Assembly: GCA_934675465.1 (NCBI GenBank)
Contig: CAKUQM010000016.1
Span: 1 to 37,230, forward strand
Direction of reading: 5' to 3'
DNA: 37,230 nucleotides
From: an uncultured Erysipelotrichaceae bacterium
GTDB taxonomy: Bacteria > Bacillota_I > Bacilli_A > Erysipelotrichales > Erysipelotrichaceae
Of this stretch, positions 24,376 through 32,593 are shown piece after piece (the stretch's first letter is position 1; the number at the start of each line of letters is the position of its first letter). The notes under the pieces are model-generated. The model was given only the letters and a program-made list of their open reading frames with translations, was not told the DNA's origin and ran no database searches. The position numbers and the translations under genes are program-made.

Positions 24376-25716
24376 TCACAAGCTATCTTTGATTTTTAGC
24401 CAATCTCTTAATAAGAAGGTGCAAAAATACGGGAAGGTATAAATATTATTCTCAAAGCCTACATTGTTCATAGACAATTTGATTCCCCATTTTATATCAC
24501 CATACTTTTCACTTTCGATTAATGTTTTCATCGATTGTGATTTCCCACTATTAGCCTTCACCTCAACTGGAATTAAATTATTAATATCTCTAATGAAGAA
24601 ATCTTCTTCTAATGAGCTATCTTCCCTTTTGTAGTAATACAAAGAATAGCCACTTTTATATAAGGCCTCACCAACAATACTTTCATATATTGCGCCCTTA
24701 TATACACCTAAGTTCTTATTAACCCTAAGATCCATTTGAGTTTCATCATCTAACATTGCCACAAGCAATCCAGTATCAGCCATATAAAGTTTAAACTTAG
24801 TATCATCATAATTGCCCTTAAGAGGTAATTCTGGAAAGTTTAAACAATAACACTTCTTAATAATACCCGCATCTTGTAGCCAATCTATACATCCTGCATA
24901 GTCATGAAATCTTGCACCATTACCAATTTTTGTGATTTGGAACTTTTTGTTTTCTTTAGCAAGTTGTACTGAAATCGCATCAAATACTCTAGTAATTCTT
25001 GTTTGATCAACACCATCTGCGTATTTTCTTATATCTTCCCTATAAGCTGAAATAATTTGTTTTTGTAGGTCTTTAGTGCCTGAAAAAGAATTAGATTCTA
25101 TATATCTTGATACAACCTCAGGCATACCACCCAAAATTACATAATCAATAAACAAATTGTTTAATCTATCATAAGTCACAGTACTAATAGGACTTTCATC
25201 AATCATCTTTTTAAGAAGCTCTTCTTTTAAAGAATCATCATACCCTTTTGCCCATAAGAACTCCTCAAAATCTAATGAATGCATCTCGTAATCAGTCTTA
25301 TAACCAACACTAATACTTTGGATTTGTTTATAATTAACACCCAATAATGAGCCACTACAAATAACATCATAACGTCCATCAAGAGAAAAGAACTTTAATG
25401 AAGTAACAATATCTGGGTATGATTGAATTTCATCAAAGAATATAAGTGTCTTATTTTCTATAAATTCAATATCAGGATTGATTCTTGTGATGTTTCTAAT
25501 AATTTCACTTGGATTATAGCCATCAGCTAATATCGTTTTAAAATATGGACTTTCAACAAAATTTATTTCCACAACATTATCATAATGAGTGCTCGCAAAA
25601 CGTCTAATAGATTCAGTCTTACCTATTTGTCTAGCACCCTTAATAATCAAAGGTTTTCTATTCACATCGTTAAACCAATTATCTAAAAACACATCTATTT
25701 TTCTCTTTAAATACAC
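24376..25716 (-). CDS. AAA_14/DUF4143 family ATPase
   Basis: Predicted ATPase of a large, often laterally spread family with no settled function. Walker A is GARQIGKTES (about 27-36), Walker B LIFFDEIQ (about 91-98), and the sensor-like CSGSLLG follows. The DUF4143 part includes LGGMPEVVSRY and YMADTGLL. Near the C-terminus PVEVKAN looks like the core of a PD-(D/E)xK nuclease-type fold, common in this family. The frame is open to 25785, but AAGGAGG at 25732-25726 fits GTG 25716 (VYLKRKIDVF), giving 446 residues. It is a single-gene unit with its own promoter, and three 32-bp-spaced repeats lie directly upstream. Family is firm; role is unknown. Confidence 0.9.
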   Translation of the reverse strand: MYLKRKIDVFLDNWFNDVNRKPLIIKGARQIGKTESIRRFASTHYDNVVEINFVESPYFKTILADGYNPSEIIRNITRINPDIEFIENKTLIFFDEIQSYPDIVTSLKFFSLDGRYDVICSGSLLGVNYKQIQSISVGYKTDYEMHSLDFEEFLWAKGYDDSLKEELLKKMIDESPISTVTYDRLNNLFIDYVILGGMPEVVSRYIESNSFSGTKDLQKQIISAYREDIRKYADGVDQTRITRVFDAISVQLAKENKKFQITKIGNGARFHDYAGCIDWLQDAGIIKKCYCLNFPELPLKGNYDDTKFKLYMADTGLLVAMLDDETQMDLRVNKNLGVYKGAIYESIVGEALYKSGYSLYYYKREDSSLEEDFFIRDINNLIPVEVKANSGKSQSMKTLIESEKYGDIKWGIKLSMNNVGFENNIYTFPYFCTFLLRDWLKIKDSL

Positions 25717-25740
25717 AATACAAAACCTCCTTATACCACC

Positions 25741-25769
25741 ATTATAAGGAAACAAAGTAGCTTTGTACA
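25741..25769 (-). promoter_or_regulatory. Promoter of the AAA_14 ATPase gene
   Basis: -10 TATAAT (25746-25741) and a -35-like TGTACA (25769-25764) with a 17-base spacer on the minus strand, immediately downstream of the repeat triplet. Confidence 0.6.
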
Positions 25770-25770
25770 C

Positions 25771-25851
25771 AAAAATTAGAGCCAATATTTATGATTTAAC
25801 AACATTTTTAGAGCCAATAAATAGAGTATTCCAACATTTTTAGAGCCAATA
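25771..25851. repeat. Three repeats on an exact 32-bp period
   Basis: The core TTAGAGCCAATA starts at 25776, 25808 and 25840, exactly 32 bases apart. Copies two and three are identical over 20 bases (CAACATTTTTAGAGCCAATA on the plus strand); copy one has a diverged left half (CACAAAAATTAGAGCCAATA). The 12-base spacers differ. The block lies between the stop of the FtsX-system ATPase gene (25853) and the -35 of the AAA ATPase gene. Confidence 0.9.
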
Positions 25852-25852
25852 C

Positions 25853-26509
25853 TTATTTATTGACAATAGTTTTATTTATAATTGTATATTCCTGATCACA
25901 CAATTTCGCAATATCAGGATTATGAGTAACCATGATGACACATTTGTCATATTCATGGGCTAGTCTTAAAAATATATCAACTATCATATTAGAATTATCA
26001 ATATCCAAATTACCTGTTGGTTCATCCGCCAATATTATTTCAGGATTATTTATCAAAGCTCTTGCGATTGCGATTCTTTGTTTCTCACCACCAGACAACC
26101 TATTAGCCTTTCTTTTAGCTGTTTCCTTATCAATGCCAACAACACTTAAAGCACCATAGATTCTATTTTCATCTTTCTTGTTACCTGCGATTTCCATCGC
26201 CAAAGCCACATTTTCAAAACCATCCAAATAGTTAATCAAATTATAGTCTTGGAATACAAAACCAACTTTCTTCTTTCTATATGTATTTTCATCATCAAAA
26301 ATATCATTTCCATCCAAAAGAATTGAACCACTCTCACATTTATCTATAGTACCTAAAAGCGATAATAATGTAGATTTACCACAGCCAGATGGACCAGTTA
26401 TACAATAGAATTTTTTATCCAAAAACTCACAACTTGCCCCATCAAATATTTCTTTCTTTAGTTCACCATCTTGATAAGAAAAACTAATATCTTTTACTTC
26501 TAATTTCAT
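25853..26509 (-). CDS. ABC transporter ATPase, LolD/MacB class
   Basis: ATPase driving two FtsX-type permeases. Walker A GPSGCGKST is at about 38-46, the Q-loop string is FVFQDYNLINYL, the signature LSGGEKQRIAIARAL, Walker B IILADEPTGNLD and the switch VTHNP. 218 residues is normal for this class, which powers lipoprotein release, peptide or antibiotic extrusion, or mechanotransmission rather than uptake. It is the last gene of the operon, 9 bases after permease 2, and its stop abuts the repeat block at 25851. Confidence 0.94.
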   Translation of the reverse strand: MKLEVKDISFSYQDGELKKEIFDGASCEFLDKKFYCITGPSGCGKSTLLSLLGTIDKCESGSILLDGNDIFDDENTYRKKKVGFVFQDYNLINYLDGFENVALAMEIAGNKKDENRIYGALSVVGIDKETAKRKANRLSGGEKQRIAIARALINNPEIILADEPTGNLDIDNSNMIVDIFLRLAHEYDKCVIMVTHNPDIAKLCDQEYTIINKTIVNK

Positions 26510-26518
26510 AAGAGCTCC

Positions 26519-27883
26519 TTAACGCAACAAACATTCCTTGATATTCTTTGGCTTATTCATCTTAAAAAGCAACACTACCAACAAAGCACAAACAGTTATA
26601 GTTACCAACATATATATGATGAAATATATTGGACTAATTAGATATGAATGATTGATATTATCAAATATAAATTGATGTTTGACACCAATTAAATTTAATA
26701 TATCATTCTCTAAATTCACTTTCTTATTAATATAAGAAGAAATAATAGAATTAAAGCTTAATAAGTAAACAATATAAGCCAAGCATATACCAGAGCCTAT
26801 AATTATTAGCTTTTCTATAACGAATGTTTTGATATTATCATTGTCTTTTAATCCAAGAACATTCTTAATTCCAAATTCTCTTGTTCTGTTCTTTATTTCA
26901 ATCATTATAAACAAAGTGATAATCATCAAAAATACTAGATACATAACGCCAAACACTTTCTTAACATTATCAGTTAACATCACAAACGGTGAAATAATAT
27001 TATCAACATATTCCGTATTAGATTCTATTTCATACTTATCACCTAGCGGACTAATCTTACCATTAATGCTACTTAGTTTATTTTTAACATCAACATAAAC
27101 ATTTTCCATTTCATCATAAGAAGATGGCGTTATATAAGCATCAACAAACTTAATATTCAATACATAATTATTATTGTTTACAACAGTATTTATATTATGA
27201 TCCTTAAAAAGACTTATATAATCATCATAATAATCAAGAACATTTTCTCTACTTAAATAAATTCTATTATTAAGCATATATTCATTTTCATAATTTGTAA
27301 TATCGATATTTCGACTCTTATAAAGACCAACCACTTCATAATCAATATAATGATCTATAAGTGGAAAATATCGATTACGGTTTGATAATTTATAAGCTAC
27401 AGGAACAGAAATCACATCACCAATTTCAACACTTCTATCACCTATTAACATTCCTTCGTTAACAAGCACTTCATTAGAATTTTCTACAAAAACTCTTCCT
27501 TCTACTAACTCAATATCATGTTGTTCTAAATAAGTAGAATCACTTCCATATAAGTAATAAACATCTTCATTGCCAACTTGAATTTTTACATACAAATCAT
27601 AATGAGAATCATGATCATTAAATATCTTATAGATTGCTTGAAACTCGTTGTTGAAATCATAATCATTTTCACCAATCCGTTGGCCATCAACCTTACACAA
27701 TCTATTTTTAATTCTTATATCGTATGTTAAATCACTTACAAGCCCTTCTTTTAAGTTAGTACTAATCTTATTAATAGATAAAACCGATAGAAACAAGAAT
27801 GAAAATAAGAAAACACACATCAACAACGCCAATGTCTTATTAAAATTTTTCCTTAGATACAACAACGCCATTTTAATATTCAT
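26519..27883 (-). CDS. FtsX/MacB-type ABC transporter permease 2
   Basis: 454 residues with FtsX topology. Helix 1 is at about 15-36 (NKTLALLMCVFLFSFLFLSV), followed by an outer domain of roughly 260 residues rich in Asp, Asn and Tyr, then three helices at about 309-329, 350-372 and 418-440. The cytoplasmic loop after helix 2, EIKNRTREFGIKNVLGLKDNDNI in part NRTREFGIKNVLG, is the MacB/FtsX coupling motif. The ribosome site GAGGA lies in the last codons of permease 1, two bases upstream, so the pair is co-translated. The substrate cannot be inferred. Confidence 0.88.
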   Translation of the reverse strand: MNIKMALLYLRKNFNKTLALLMCVFLFSFLFLSVLSINKISTNLKEGLVSDLTYDIRIKNRLCKVDGQRIGENDYDFNNEFQAIYKIFNDHDSHYDLYVKIQVGNEDVYYLYGSDSTYLEQHDIELVEGRVFVENSNEVLVNEGMLIGDRSVEIGDVISVPVAYKLSNRNRYFPLIDHYIDYEVVGLYKSRNIDITNYENEYMLNNRIYLSRENVLDYYDDYISLFKDHNINTVVNNNNYVLNIKFVDAYITPSSYDEMENVYVDVKNKLSSINGKISPLGDKYEIESNTEYVDNIISPFVMLTDNVKKVFGVMYLVFLMIITLFIMIEIKNRTREFGIKNVLGLKDNDNIKTFVIEKLIIIGSGICLAYIVYLLSFNSIISSYINKKVNLENDILNLIGVKHQFIFDNINHSYLISPIYFIIYMLVTITVCALLVVLLFKMNKPKNIKECLLR

Positions 27884-27885
27884 AT

Positions 27886-29487
27886 TCAGTCCTCAAATAA
27901 TATTTTCTTAACATTTAATTTACTTATTCTGATATAAGAAATAGCACAAACAAAAACCATAATTACTAATACTACAAATATAGGAATTAGGTAATTACTT
28001 AAACCAATATTAACTTCCAAAGTATCCAATTCGCCACTATAGAAAATATTATTAGTAGTAATTAGATTATTATTCATATGATTTAAATAAGCATTCGCTA
28101 AAACACTAGTTAGTGCTAAAGACAGAATCATTGGAATTATAGACTTTATTAAATATTCAATAAATAAGCCAAAGACCACTTCGATCTTCTTTTTTCCCAA
28201 GGCCATATACAAGGCCAATTCCTTCTTATCGTCTTCGATAGTCTTTAACACATACAAGACAAAAACCAATAAAAATGCACATAAGGAAATAATAATCGCT
28301 AATTTCAACAAGCCTTCTACAGTACTAATATTGTTAATAACTACATAAAATCTATCTAAATTTGAAAAAGAAGTATATTCAATTACTCTATTAGAAATCT
28401 TATTTAATTTATTTAATTCACCATTAATATAAAAGACAATTTTTTGATAATCATCTAGATTATCAGCCTCTATCAACATTGGCCTAATAGCGCCATATTG
28501 ATTATAGAAAATAGCTTCTTCACTAGTTAAATAATCAACATCCTCATAAGGTCTTCCATATTCATAGTACATTTCTAATAAATCACTTCTAATTCTTAGA
28601 TAAGCCTTTTGAGGAATAAATAATGATGTACAGTAAGAATTACCAAGCATATTAACAATGCCCTCTTTTTCCATTAACATCGTGTCCTCGATAACTAAGC
28701 CACCATAAGAGCCATCATCAATACCGATAACTTCAAAATCATAACTTTTTATATCATCACCATACTCAACGGTAAGAGGAATAATATCACCTAACTTAAC
28801 TTCTCTTATTTCATTTCTTGAAAGAATATAGGTGTTAGGACCACAAATCGCAACTAACTTACCATCATCTATTTCTTCGTCTGTAAAAGTTCTACCCGCA
28901 ACAACATTTATATAATTCAATTTAATATCAGAAAAATCTTTTGTATCAACGCCAATCAAAACAGGATACATACCACTACTATAGCTATAATTAGTTGGTT
29001 CCTCTATCGAATGCGGATCCAAATAATAATTTTTCATAGCAGTCTTATAATGAGCATTGTTACTTATATCCTTTGAAACCTCAGGCAAATAGTTTCCTTC
29101 AATACCCACATAATCAAATAAAACCATTTGAAAATCATCCTCATTTAAAACATCCTTAGCACAATATAAATTAGGATTACAAAGGTTTTCCTCTAAATAC
29201 ACCCTGCCCAAATTCTCTTGTTCTATATATTCTTTAATCTCATGCATCTTCTTATAAACATCGTTATAAGTATCATAGGTATCTTCATAACCAAGATAAT
29301 CATCATTGATATCGCCATACACTATAAGATTAATACCAAGCTTCTTATATAAGTAGTCTTGTATTTCAACATTTAAATTATTAATCACTATAGAAGAAAA
29401 CAAAACTATGAAACACAGGAAAAACATCACCATATTCGATAATGTCTTGCCTTTATTAATAAGTATCCTATTAAAAATGTAACGCAT
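27886..29487 (-). CDS. FtsX/MacB-type ABC transporter permease 1
   Basis: 533 residues with the same four-helix plan. Helix 1 is at about 18-36, then comes an unusually large outer domain of about 350 residues (acidic, tyrosine-rich), helix 2 at about 390-412 (IIISLCAFLLVFVLYVL), the coupling loop DDKKELALYMALGKKK, helix 3 at about 440-465 and helix 4 at about 498-520. It differs from permease 2, so the exporter is a heterodimer. It heads the operon; AAGGGA before ATG 29487 is a fair ribosome site. Such systems often handle antimicrobial peptides or cell-wall signals, but no two-component partner is adjacent. Confidence 0.88.
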   Translation of the reverse strand: MRYIFNRILINKGKTLSNMVMFFLCFIVLFSSIVINNLNVEIQDYLYKKLGINLIVYGDINDDYLGYEDTYDTYNDVYKKMHEIKEYIEQENLGRVYLEENLCNPNLYCAKDVLNEDDFQMVLFDYVGIEGNYLPEVSKDISNNAHYKTAMKNYYLDPHSIEEPTNYSYSSGMYPVLIGVDTKDFSDIKLNYINVVAGRTFTDEEIDDGKLVAICGPNTYILSRNEIREVKLGDIIPLTVEYGDDIKSYDFEVIGIDDGSYGGLVIEDTMLMEKEGIVNMLGNSYCTSLFIPQKAYLRIRSDLLEMYYEYGRPYEDVDYLTSEEAIFYNQYGAIRPMLIEADNLDDYQKIVFYINGELNKLNKISNRVIEYTSFSNLDRFYVVINNISTVEGLLKLAIIISLCAFLLVFVLYVLKTIEDDKKELALYMALGKKKIEVVFGLFIEYLIKSIIPMILSLALTSVLANAYLNHMNNNLITTNNIFYSGELDTLEVNIGLSNYLIPIFVVLVIMVFVCAISYIRISKLNVKKILFED

Positions 29488-29544
29488 AAAAGTTATCCCT
29501 TATCTAATATTGTTCATCTACTATTTATGGCTATATTCTATCAT

Positions 29545-29575
29545 AAAAAAATGGATAGCCACAGAGTGACTACCC
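29545..29575 (-). terminator. Intrinsic terminator of the csoR-CYTH-GDPD operon
   Basis: Minus strand GGGTAGTCA-CTCTG-TGGCTATCC (nine pairs, two of them G-U; 29575-29553) followed by A and a run of U (29551-29545). It lies 56 bases past the GDPD stop and next to a second hairpin at 29578-29598. Confidence 0.8.
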
Positions 29576-29577
29576 CA

Positions 29578-29598
29578 GCGTGGTCCGAAAACCCGCGC
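29578..29598 (+). other. Second GC-rich hairpin beside the terminator
   Basis: Plus strand GCGTGG-TCCGAAAAC-CCGCGC folds into six pairs, one of them U-G; the minus-strand copy has an A-C mismatch at that position, so the plus-strand RNA is the better folder. The 50-base stretch 29549-29600 is far richer in G and C than its surroundings. No function is known to me. Confidence 0.45.
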
Positions 29599-29630
29599 CT
29601 CAATCAACTAAAAATATTATATAACAATCT

Positions 29631-30458
29631 CTACTTCTTAGGAATAAACGAATCAAAGATTATTTGTTGGTATAGACCATCACAATCTTCTAACATGCTT
29701 TGATTCTTAACAGTCCAGGCAACACATTCAGCTTTATACAATCTAGAAACAATATTAAATGATAGATTATTCTTATTTCTAATATCATAAGCAACAAAGT
29801 CTGGTTTAGTTAAGAAATTAGCCAATAAGTTTGTACCTGCAAACTTAACAAACATATTAGCTGTATTCTTCTTATCCTTAAACATGTTATAAGCTAATTG
29901 GCCTCTAATAATCTCTGGATGATACTTCTTTAAATGATAAACAACTAAAGGATTAAAAGATTCCATGACATAATTAAGATCATAATTCTTTAGCATCTCA
30001 ACACTTAAATCACAAGTCTCAATGCATGGTCCCTCAGGCTTAATTTCAACAATTAACGGTGTATCCTTATCTAATTCTTTTAACACGTCCTCAAACAATG
30101 GAATCTTATGCTTAGTATTAACCAACGAATACTTTTGAAGTTCTTCATAGCTACAATCAGTTAACTTCTTATCAACACCACACATTCTAAACAAATTAAC
30201 ATCATGGAACACCACCAACTTCTTATCAGTTGTCATTTGAACATCTAGTTCAATACCATAACCATGTTTAACAGCTTTCTTAAAACCAATTAAGCTATTT
30301 TCTGGAATATCAATATTATTAAACAATCCTCTATGAGCTATGTATATATCTTCAAAAGAAGCCATAGCCTCTTTACGTTCCTTGTTCGTATTAGGCATCA
30401 ACATCAATAGATACACTAAAATGATTATTAATACTATCTTTAACACATACATCTTCAT
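29631..30458 (-). CDS. Membrane-anchored glycerophosphodiester phosphodiesterase
   Basis: Hydrolyses glycerophosphodiesters from lipid or teichoic-acid turnover to glycerol-3-phosphate and an alcohol. A hydrophobic N-terminal anchor is at about 4-21. The GDPD barrel follows: H42-R43 in IAHRG, the metal ligands E70 and D72 in IELDVQ, H85-D86 in VFHDVNL, and VEIKPEG further on. 275 residues. The start overlaps the CYTH gene (ATGA). Family assignment is firm; substrate unknown. Confidence 0.92.
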   Translation of the reverse strand: MKMYVLKIVLIIILVYLLMLMPNTNKERKEAMASFEDIYIAHRGLFNNIDIPENSLIGFKKAVKHGYGIELDVQMTTDKKLVVFHDVNLFRMCGVDKKLTDCSYEELQKYSLVNTKHKIPLFEDVLKELDKDTPLIVEIKPEGPCIETCDLSVEMLKNYDLNYVMESFNPLVVYHLKKYHPEIIRGQLAYNMFKDKKNTANMFVKFAGTNLLANFLTKPDFVAYDIRNKNNLSFNIVSRLYKAECVAWTVKNQSMLEDCDGLYQQIIFDSFIPKK

Positions 30459-30943
30459 AGTTTATTACCCCTAGTTTCTATCCAATAAGCAGCCATTGAT
30501 TGACCCTTTTGATAAGTTACTTCATCATCTAAGTAATCAGCTAAACCAACATCATTTGGATTAAATGCTAGTGCTTCTTCTTCATTAGAAAATTCCACTT
30601 CAGCATAATAGAATTCAGTACTTGTACCCTTGTCAACTAAGTTAACTTCCAAATGATGACCATCACTTAATAAATAAGTCTTTCTTACTTTATCAATTAG
30701 AGGTAATCCAATTAAATCCTCCAATTCATCAAACTTATCTTTTGGGATTTCCATTTCTATTTCTTTTCTAGATAACTTACCCTTTGACTTAAAACATAAG
30801 ATATATTTAGAATCCTCATCCCTAATTCTTACTGTAGGACTAGTTGAAATATAACCCTGTCTCATCTTCTCTGTATATAACAGTTCAAGATTATTTGGCC
30901 AGCCCCTTACCATCCATTTTCTTTCTATCTCAATATTCTTCAT
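30455..30943 (-). CDS. CYTH-domain triphosphatase-like protein
   Basis: 162 residues beginning MKNIEIERKW, with the ExExK motif (E5, E7, K9) that defines CYTH proteins, plus RIRDEDSKYILCFKSKGK (basic strands lining the tunnel) and the C-terminal EVTYQKGQSMA (the usual second lysine/tyrosine region). Short bacterial members most often cleave inorganic triphosphate or thiamine triphosphate; class IV adenylate cyclase activity is also known. It starts two bases after csoR and overlaps the GDPD gene by four. Family firm, activity inferred. Confidence 0.9.
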   Translation of the reverse strand: MKNIEIERKWMVRGWPNNLELLYTEKMRQGYISTSPTVRIRDEDSKYILCFKSKGKLSRKEIEMEIPKDKFDELEDLIGLPLIDKVRKTYLLSDGHHLEVNLVDKGTSTEFYYAEVEFSNEEEALAFNPNDVGLADYLDDEVTYQKGQSMAAYWIETRGNKL

Positions 30944-30945
30944 AA

Positions 30946-31224
30946 TTAAAACTTTTTAATTGCTTCCCTAAAAGAATCTAAAGCCTTAGTATCGCCATCT
31001 TCTAGTGCATGAACAATACAATGTTCCATATGTTCATTGATTATTTCCTTACCCAAAGAATTTAAAGCTCCCCTACAAGCTGACAATTGAATTAGAACAT
31101 CTGCACAATCCTCATCATTTTCAATCATTCTCTTAACCTTCTCAAGATGACCAATAGTCTTAGAAAGCCTATTAAGTTCTTTCTTCTTAACCTCTGGTGA
31201 ATGATAATGATTATGTTCCTTCAT
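30946..31224 (-). CDS. CsoR/RcnR-family metal- or thiol-sensing repressor
   Basis: All-helical DNA-binding repressor of the CsoR (DUF156) family, 92 residues. The ligand set C40, H65 and C69 (in EDCADVL and NEHMEHCIV) is the C-H-C pattern of Cu(I)-sensing CsoR and its sulfur-sensing relatives. An N-terminal His-rich tail (KEHNHYH) might add metal contacts, as in Ni/Co sensors. The frame runs back to TTG 31254, inside the promoter's TATAAT, so ATG 31224 with ribosome site AGAGGT is chosen. It leads an operon with CYTH and GDPD genes rather than a metal pump, so its target and inducer are unclear. Confidence 0.9.
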   Translation of the reverse strand: MKEHNHYHSPEVKKKELNRLSKTIGHLEKVKRMIENDEDCADVLIQLSACRGALNSLGKEIINEHMEHCIVHALEDGDTKALDSFREAIKKF

Positions 31225-31253
31225 TGCTGACCTCTTTTCATTTTTTCTAATCA

Positions 31254-31259
31254 ATTATA
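31254..31259 (-). promoter_or_regulatory. -10 box of csoR operon, next to an ATACCCC half-site
   Basis: TATAAT on the minus strand (31259-31254) preceded by GTATTTTGGGG. The ATACCCC/GGGGTAT string resembles the G/C tract flanked by AT of CsoR/RcnR operators, suggesting self-repression; this is weak by itself. The -35 (TTTTAA, 17-base spacer) is poor. Confidence 0.45.
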
Positions 31260-31364
31260 CCCCAAAATACACACCATTAAAACTCTTCCATTTTAGGGTT
31301 AAAAACTGAATTATTTGATATTTCTATGTGATAAACTGAAATCAAGAAAAGGAAGTAACAATAT

Positions 31365-32549
31365 ATGGAATATGTAGAACTTAAATGCCGTAATTGTGGT
31401 AGTCCTATAAGAGTAGGAAAAGATGTTACTCATATTAGATGTGATCATTGCGGTAGTGAATTTGTCTTAAGAAATAGACAAACAAACATCCAAAATATCA
31501 ACTATGGTAATGGCGTCTTATACCAAAGCTACATACCTGATGGATGGAATGTAAATGTCTTTGATGACAATGAAACCTTATCAAGTTTAGCTCCTGTCAA
31601 CAAAGGGTTACAACTATGTGCACCTAATGGTCCTCAATTAGTCTTTTATCCTTTTGCCTTCTTTAAAGACAACGATATGAAATCAATACTTCATAGAACA
31701 CCATTAGAATATCAAACAGACTTTCTAACATTGGTATGTTACTCACGTTTTATGTCAATCAATGATTATGCTAAAAGAAGAATAATATCTATCTGTCAAA
31801 AAATAATTCAAGGCCAGATGCAACAAATCGATATTAAGCCTTTACCTTGTGATCATATGATGAACATGGCTTTACAGTTTCAACAAGATTCTACCAATAA
31901 GATGGGAAAAGAAAGTCTTGCTGCACCACTAAAATTTAGCTTTACATGCATAATTAACAACCAAACATATAAGGGATACTTTGCCTCTATTTTGTCTCAT
32001 ATAGACAACACCAAGAATTCAAATGACTTTATTAAAAAAGGCCTATCATTCATGGGAGCCATGTATGGCATTGGAGGCCTAGGTAGTTTTGATTGGGGAA
32101 GATGCTTCGATTTAATACTTATCTACCAACAAGAAGATGCAATTGATTATGAAAATATCTTCGATAAGTTTTTAAATAATGTTAGATATGGATCAACATA
32201 CTTTGCCCTACAAGAACAAGAACTTAGAAACACTCAACAAGTACAAGTACAGGGCGCTATGTCACGTCAACAAAATGCTATACGAGCAAGCCAAAATATA
32301 TCACGCACCCTATCTGAAACTAGTAACATTGTAAACGATGCTACATGGAGTCATAGTCAACAAATGAACAATATTATCGACCATTCTAGCGATGGTATAA
32401 GAGGTGTTGAAAACTATCATGATTCTTATGGCAATGCGTATCAAGCTGATGTTAAATATGACTACATCTATAAGAAAGGTGATACTTATGTAGGCAGTAC
32501 TAATGGTAGCCTACAGTTAGGTCCTGATTGGGAAGAACTTAAAAAATAG
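31365..32549 (+). CDS. Zinc-ribbon protein of unknown function
   Basis: 394 residues. The N-terminus has a four-cysteine ribbon (C8-x2-C11, C26-x2-C29; CRNCGSP and CDHCGSEF). A globular middle (about 50-270) has no motif I can name, and a Gln/Asn/Ser-rich region (about 280-340, QEQELRNTQQVQVQGAM) looks disordered or coiled. The C-terminus alternates Tyr and Gly (YQADVKYDYIYKKGDTYVG) and ends LQLGPDWEELKK. There is no signal peptide and no clear membrane helix. A fair AAGGAAG ribosome site precedes ATG. It is a single-gene unit, divergent from csoR and convergent with the ABC operon. I do not recognise the family; the Cys pattern suggests nucleic-acid or protein contact. Confidence 0.85.
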   Translation: MEYVELKCRNCGSPIRVGKDVTHIRCDHCGSEFVLRNRQTNIQNINYGNGVLYQSYIPDGWNVNVFDDNETLSSLAPVNKGLQLCAPNGPQLVFYPFAFFKDNDMKSILHRTPLEYQTDFLTLVCYSRFMSINDYAKRRIISICQKIIQGQMQQIDIKPLPCDHMMNMALQFQQDSTNKMGKESLAAPLKFSFTCIINNQTYKGYFASILSHIDNTKNSNDFIKKGLSFMGAMYGIGGLGSFDWGRCFDLILIYQQEDAIDYENIFDKFLNNVRYGSTYFALQEQELRNTQQVQVQGAMSRQQNAIRASQNISRTLSETSNIVNDATWSHSQQMNNIIDHSSDGIRGVENYHDSYGNAYQADVKYDYIYKKGDTYVGSTNGSLQLGPDWEELKK

Positions 32550-32553
32550 CATA

Positions 32554-32581
32554 AAAATCGTGGGTATATACTCACGATTTT
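32554..32581 (+). terminator. Bidirectional terminator between convergent genes
   Basis: AAAATCGTG-G-GTATATAC-T-CACGATTTT: nine outer pairs plus an inner GTA/TAC, flanked by A on the left and T on the right, so it can stop transcripts from the zinc-ribbon gene and from the opposing ABC operon (stop at 32594). Confidence 0.85.
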
Positions 32582-32593
32582 CAATTGAATTAA

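Noticed and set aside
25717..25785. N-terminal extension of the AAA ATPase
   Set aside because: It would translate the TATAAT and ribosome site of the gene; GTG 25716 is correctly spaced from AAGGAGG.
25771..25851. CRISPR array
   Set aside because: Only three copies with a 20-base shared part and 12-base spacers, no cas genes nearby; too short on both counts.
25853..29487. Bacitracin-type (BceAB) resistance module
   Set aside because: There are two distinct mid-size FtsX permeases with four helices each, rather than one ten-helix BceB, and no adjacent BceRS-type two-component system.
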